Below are positions 61,054 through 64,000 of a stretch of 64,000 bases of DNA, piece after piece (positions within the stretch are counted from its first letter, which is position 1; each line of letters opens with the position of its first letter). A program made the translations under genes and the position numbers. Below the pieces are notes generated by a model. The model did not search any database. It saw only the letters and a list, made by a program, of their open reading frames with translations, and was not told where the DNA came from. The stretch is from Eulemur rufifrons (lineage: Eukaryota; Chordata; Mammalia; Primates; Lemuridae). The stretch spans positions 41,080,001 to 41,144,000 of the forward strand of contig NC_090986.1 of assembly GCF_041146395.1 (NCBI RefSeq). Direction: 5' to 3'.

Positions 61054-61430
61054 GGCCGGGCGCGGTGGCTCACGCCTGTAATCCTAGCACTCTGGGAGGC
61101 CGAGGCGGGTGGATTGCTCAAGGTCAGGAGTTCGAGGCGGGTGGATTGCTCAAGGTCAGGAGTTCGAGACCAGCCTGAGCGAGACCCCGTCTCTACTAAA
61201 AATAGAAAGACATTATATGGACAACTAAAAATCTATATAGAAAAAATTAGCCGGGCATAGTGGCGCATGCCTGTAGTCCCAGCTACTCGGGAGGCTGAGG
61301 CAGTAGGATCGCTTAAGCCGAGGAGTCTGAGGTTGCTGTGAGCTAAGCTGACGCCACGGCACTCACTCTAGCCTGGGCAACAGAGTGAGACTCTGTCTCA
61401 ACAACAAAAAAAAAAAAAAAAAAAAAAAAA
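61054..61430 (+). mobile_element. Alu SINE, lemur type, with internal duplication
   Basis: Starts GGCCGGGCGCGGTGGCTCA and carries the long linker ("aaagacattatatggacaac") and an A tail of about 25 bases. The target duplication acaaacttggatcca is perfect at 61039-61053 and 61431-61445. A 32-base unit is exactly duplicated at 61102-61133 and 61134-61165. This looks like the youngest Alu here. Confidence 0.97.
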
Positions 61431-61445
61431 ACAAACTTGGATCCA

Positions 61446-61844
61446 ACACCAGGAGGAAGCCTGCACCTAGAATCACCAATCAGAACTATGGCACTAACTC
61501 AGTTTGCGATGAGTTTTCACAGCCCCTAAAAGGCACCCCCAGTAAGCACACACGCCATAGAAGTATTCTAACCTAGGTAATCCAGGGCCTTGGCAAAAGT
61601 TCTAAATTATTTTTCTTTTAATCCTTACTAGAGAATACTAAGGTTCCCATATTAATTGAATCCCAGAAATAAACCTGGAAAACCAGAGATTTTCACATTA
61701 GATATGGAAACTAAAATCCAAATGTGACCTTGGATTAGCTCTGCATAAGAAAAACCTGAAAAAAATTATATAACAGAAAGAAAAACTAGAAAAATTACCC
61801 ATCAAAAGAGGAGCCCTAAGAAGTTATCAGACTATGACTCTGCA
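61446..61844. other. Unassigned sequence
   Basis: Nothing recognised. It leads into the left arm of inverted repeat B. Confidence 0.4.
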
Positions 61845-61937
61845 AAATGTTTTGTCCAAATATGAATGTCTGAAATGTGTTTACTACCACATGTACCATC
61901 TAATGAAATATTCAGAGTAACTTTTCATTTTCCAGAG
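61845..61937 (+). repeat. Inverted repeat B, left arm
   Basis: These 93 bases recur inverted at 62525-62619 with two substitutions and a 2-base indel. No repeat family was recognised. Confidence 0.95.
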
Positions 61938-62524
61938 AAAATGAAAGCTATTTGTTTTCATGAAGTAATGACCCCTTAAGTCTCTTTTTTTCAAATGCAG
62001 ACTATCACTGATAAAATACAAAGGTGTGTCTCTTTATTTTAATGGGGCATCTGTCTACAAGTAGACTGAATCAAAACACAGACACAGAAAACCCATCACT
62101 ATGCAGTGATGGCTAATAAATTCTTCCATATAAAGAGATGCTATAACACTGCATCTGATTATATTGAAGTAGACTCTCAGGACCAATGAATTAGGCATGT
62201 TCAGTCAACGCAGCACATGTGGAGAGCAGAGTGCTAGGACAACCAATAGAAATAATCAGATATACTAAAACCTAAGGATTTTACTATAAAATTTTCCAGA
62301 AAAGGTAATTTTATATATCTCTTTCTCAACATTAAGCTTTTTAACTACATATTTACATGTAGTACAAATTTGTCAAATCACTTATTCAATATTGAATTCA
62401 CTGTAATATATGTTGTTTTAATATATGTTGAGATTGAGAAGAAAATAGATTTTGATCAATATCCTGGGAAGTAGTTTAATGCTTACTGATTGTATAGATG
62501 AATAAATTATTTAAGATTAGTTGC
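61938..62524. other. Spacer of inverted repeat B
   Basis: 587 bases of AT-rich sequence without a recognised repeat or frame. Confidence 0.5.
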
Positions 62525-62619
62525 CTCTGGAAAATGAAAAGTTACTCTGAATATGTCATTAGATGGTACATGTGATAGTAAACACATTTCAGACATATTC
62601 ATATTTGGACAAAACATTT
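62525..62619 (-). repeat. Inverted repeat B, right arm
   Basis: Reverse complement of the left arm. Similarity just outside the arm (cactgtg against actctgc) fades within about 10 bases. Confidence 0.95.
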
Positions 62620-63515
62620 CACAGTGAATTGGTTATATTTCCCCATTCTAAACAAGGCTCCTGAATATTTCTGAGGTTTAAATTTACTTTAAAGCCATTC
62701 AATGACTGATTTTAAGGAAATCTTCCAACATCTTCCAATCTAAGTATTATACTGAACAGTCCATGAATTGATGGTGAGTGTGCAAAGATTTTCTATGAAA
62801 AGTATCTCTTTTAAATAAGAGATTTATATTTATTTTTTAAAAAATGAGTCAAAGAAATTTGCTCAATATGAAACATTCAGATAAAGGTTCTAACCTAGCC
62901 TTGCTCTCTGATAAGCAAAATGTTTATCTCTACGATTTGACTGTGAAAAAAAATGCAGTCAGTACATACAACAATAATGTGAAGGACAAAAAAATTGGCA
63001 GGTTACTTTTTTTTTTTCCCAAACTTCCCCATTATATTTCATTGTGATTTGAAGGTGGTTTTAGCCTCTCAAGAGTCTGATCACTGTTACTCCAATTGGA
63101 TTACCTGTCTGGTCCTGATAGCTGTCACCTAACAGCACAGAGCTGTCATCACTTAAAGATTAGAGCTCATCAAGGCCCGTCAGGGTACCTGAGCAAATGC
63201 TGAGAAGGGAAGAAAGCCTATGAGTGCACATTTTTACAGGAATTCAAGTAAATTCTTTAAATACTTTATCAGAATAGAGTTTATTTAAAGGATGTGAAAT
63301 AGGAACCAAGATAATATGAACCTAACTAAAACTTCAATGTAAAAGATATACAGGCTTTTTAATTCAAATTATACCACCCTCCCATTCACCTATCTTGTTG
63401 AAAGTTTGGTTTTCATTCCAGGCTGAGATTGATCTTGGTGTATCATCACTTCACAAACCATTCCAAGGTTTTACCCTCACATTATCAAATGCTTGCTTCG
63501 GGGAAGATGTGCAGT
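62620..63515. other. Unassigned, probably single-copy sequence
   Basis: No repeat recognised. 63060-63215 is more GC-balanced than its surroundings and free of repeat landmarks. A 67-codon plus frame at 62844 has no domain. Confidence 0.4.
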
Positions 63516-63519
63516 GCAA

Positions 63520-63705
63520 TAGCTAAGAGCGTGTGTTCTGTAGTACTCTCCACTATGACCATCCATGGAGCCTTGGGCAATTTATTCAACCCCTTTAAGC
63601 TTTTGTTTAAGTCTCTGTCCATGGATTTGTGAAATAGCAATTTTACAAATCTACTTTTTAGTGTGGTTATGAGGATTATGAGATTAAATATACAATATAA
63701 ATGTT
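63520..63705 (+). mobile_element. MIR SINE, sense
   Basis: "caatagctaagagcgtgtgt", "gagccttgggcaatttattc" and "gtggttatgaggattatgag" match sense MIR in order. Confidence 0.83.
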
Positions 63706-63754
63706 AATTTTTATTATTAAGTTGCATTGATTATAAAAATTTAACCGGATGAGT

Positions 63755-63965
63755 GAGTTAGAAACCACAATACTCCGGGTCTAATTCCACTTCCATTTAC
63801 CATCTATGTGACCTTAGGCAAAACGCAAAAACATGTCAAGTGTATTTTCTCATCTCTAAAATGAGAAAAATAATATCTGCCCCACCTACATCTCGAGTGT
63901 TGCAAGAATCAAATGAAATAATATTTATGAAAGTGCTATATAGGTTGTAAAATAAACTATAAGAT
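63755..63965 (+). mobile_element. MIR SINE, sense, second copy
   Basis: "ctatgtgaccttaggcaaaa", "ttctcatctctaaaatgaga" and "gcaagaatcaaatgaaataa" match sense MIR. Same orientation and only 50 bases from the previous MIR. Confidence 0.85.
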
Positions 63966-64000
63966 ATTTTTGTTAACCTGTGACATAAGAATAAAGGTTT

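Noticed and set aside
61054..61200. 7SL RNA gene or RNA polymerase III gene at Alu left monomers
   Set aside because: Each copy has a dimeric structure, A tail and target duplication, so these are Alu retrotransposons, not 7SL genes. The internal promoter boxes are inherited features.

Overview
This window looks like nuclear DNA from a strepsirrhine primate, most likely a Malagasy lemur. Three full-length Alu copies (3663-4003, 45434-45778, 61054-61430) carry the longer A-rich linker I associate with lemur Alu. An L1 3' end at 2288-3212 has the G-rich 3' UTR I associate with lemur L1. Base composition is AT-rich. No CpG island, exon series, rRNA, tRNA, CRISPR array or intact protein gene was recognised. 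Intergenic or deep intronic DNA fits best.

Layout. 1-7000 is a nest of L1 fragments of several ages, interrupted by an MST-type MaLR LTR (320-680), an Alu and a probable class I LTR (6355-6835). 7200-13000 holds ancient MIR and L2 pieces, one L2 split by a MaLR LTR. 14300-17600 holds an Alu, an L1 with an inverted 5' part, and a long antisense L1. 18200-20900 has MIR, a MER5-like fragment, a 1.45-kb L2 whose reverse-transcriptase frame is still open over 174 codons, and a second inverted L1. 21000-27250 is mostly unassigned sequence with one Alu. 27251-31300 has a (CA)n run, a Tigger-type DNA transposon, L1-in-L1, L2 and MIR. 32640-36260 has two same-strand MaLR-like LTRs and an L1/HAL1-type segment. 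36350-38300 has MIR and L2. 38300-45330 is largely single-copy in appearance but contains a striking inverted duplication (41982-43352). 45330-46560 is L1/HAL1 split by an Alu. 49345-57290 is again L1-rich. 58857-61430 has L1, MIR and an Alu inside a MIR. A second, shorter inverted duplication lies at 61845-62619, and tandem MIRs close the window.

No genes work together here. The biology is layered retrotransposition plus two young-looking inverted duplications in DNA that is otherwise not recognisably repetitive. Repeat names come from remembered consensus sequences, not from a search. Family level (L1, L2, MIR, Alu, MaLR) is much safer than subfamily, and boundaries are accurate to about 10-30 bases unless a target-site duplication is given. 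I found no convincing novel biological system. The strongest anomaly is the 41982-43453 inverted duplication with its flanking 13-base direct repeat.
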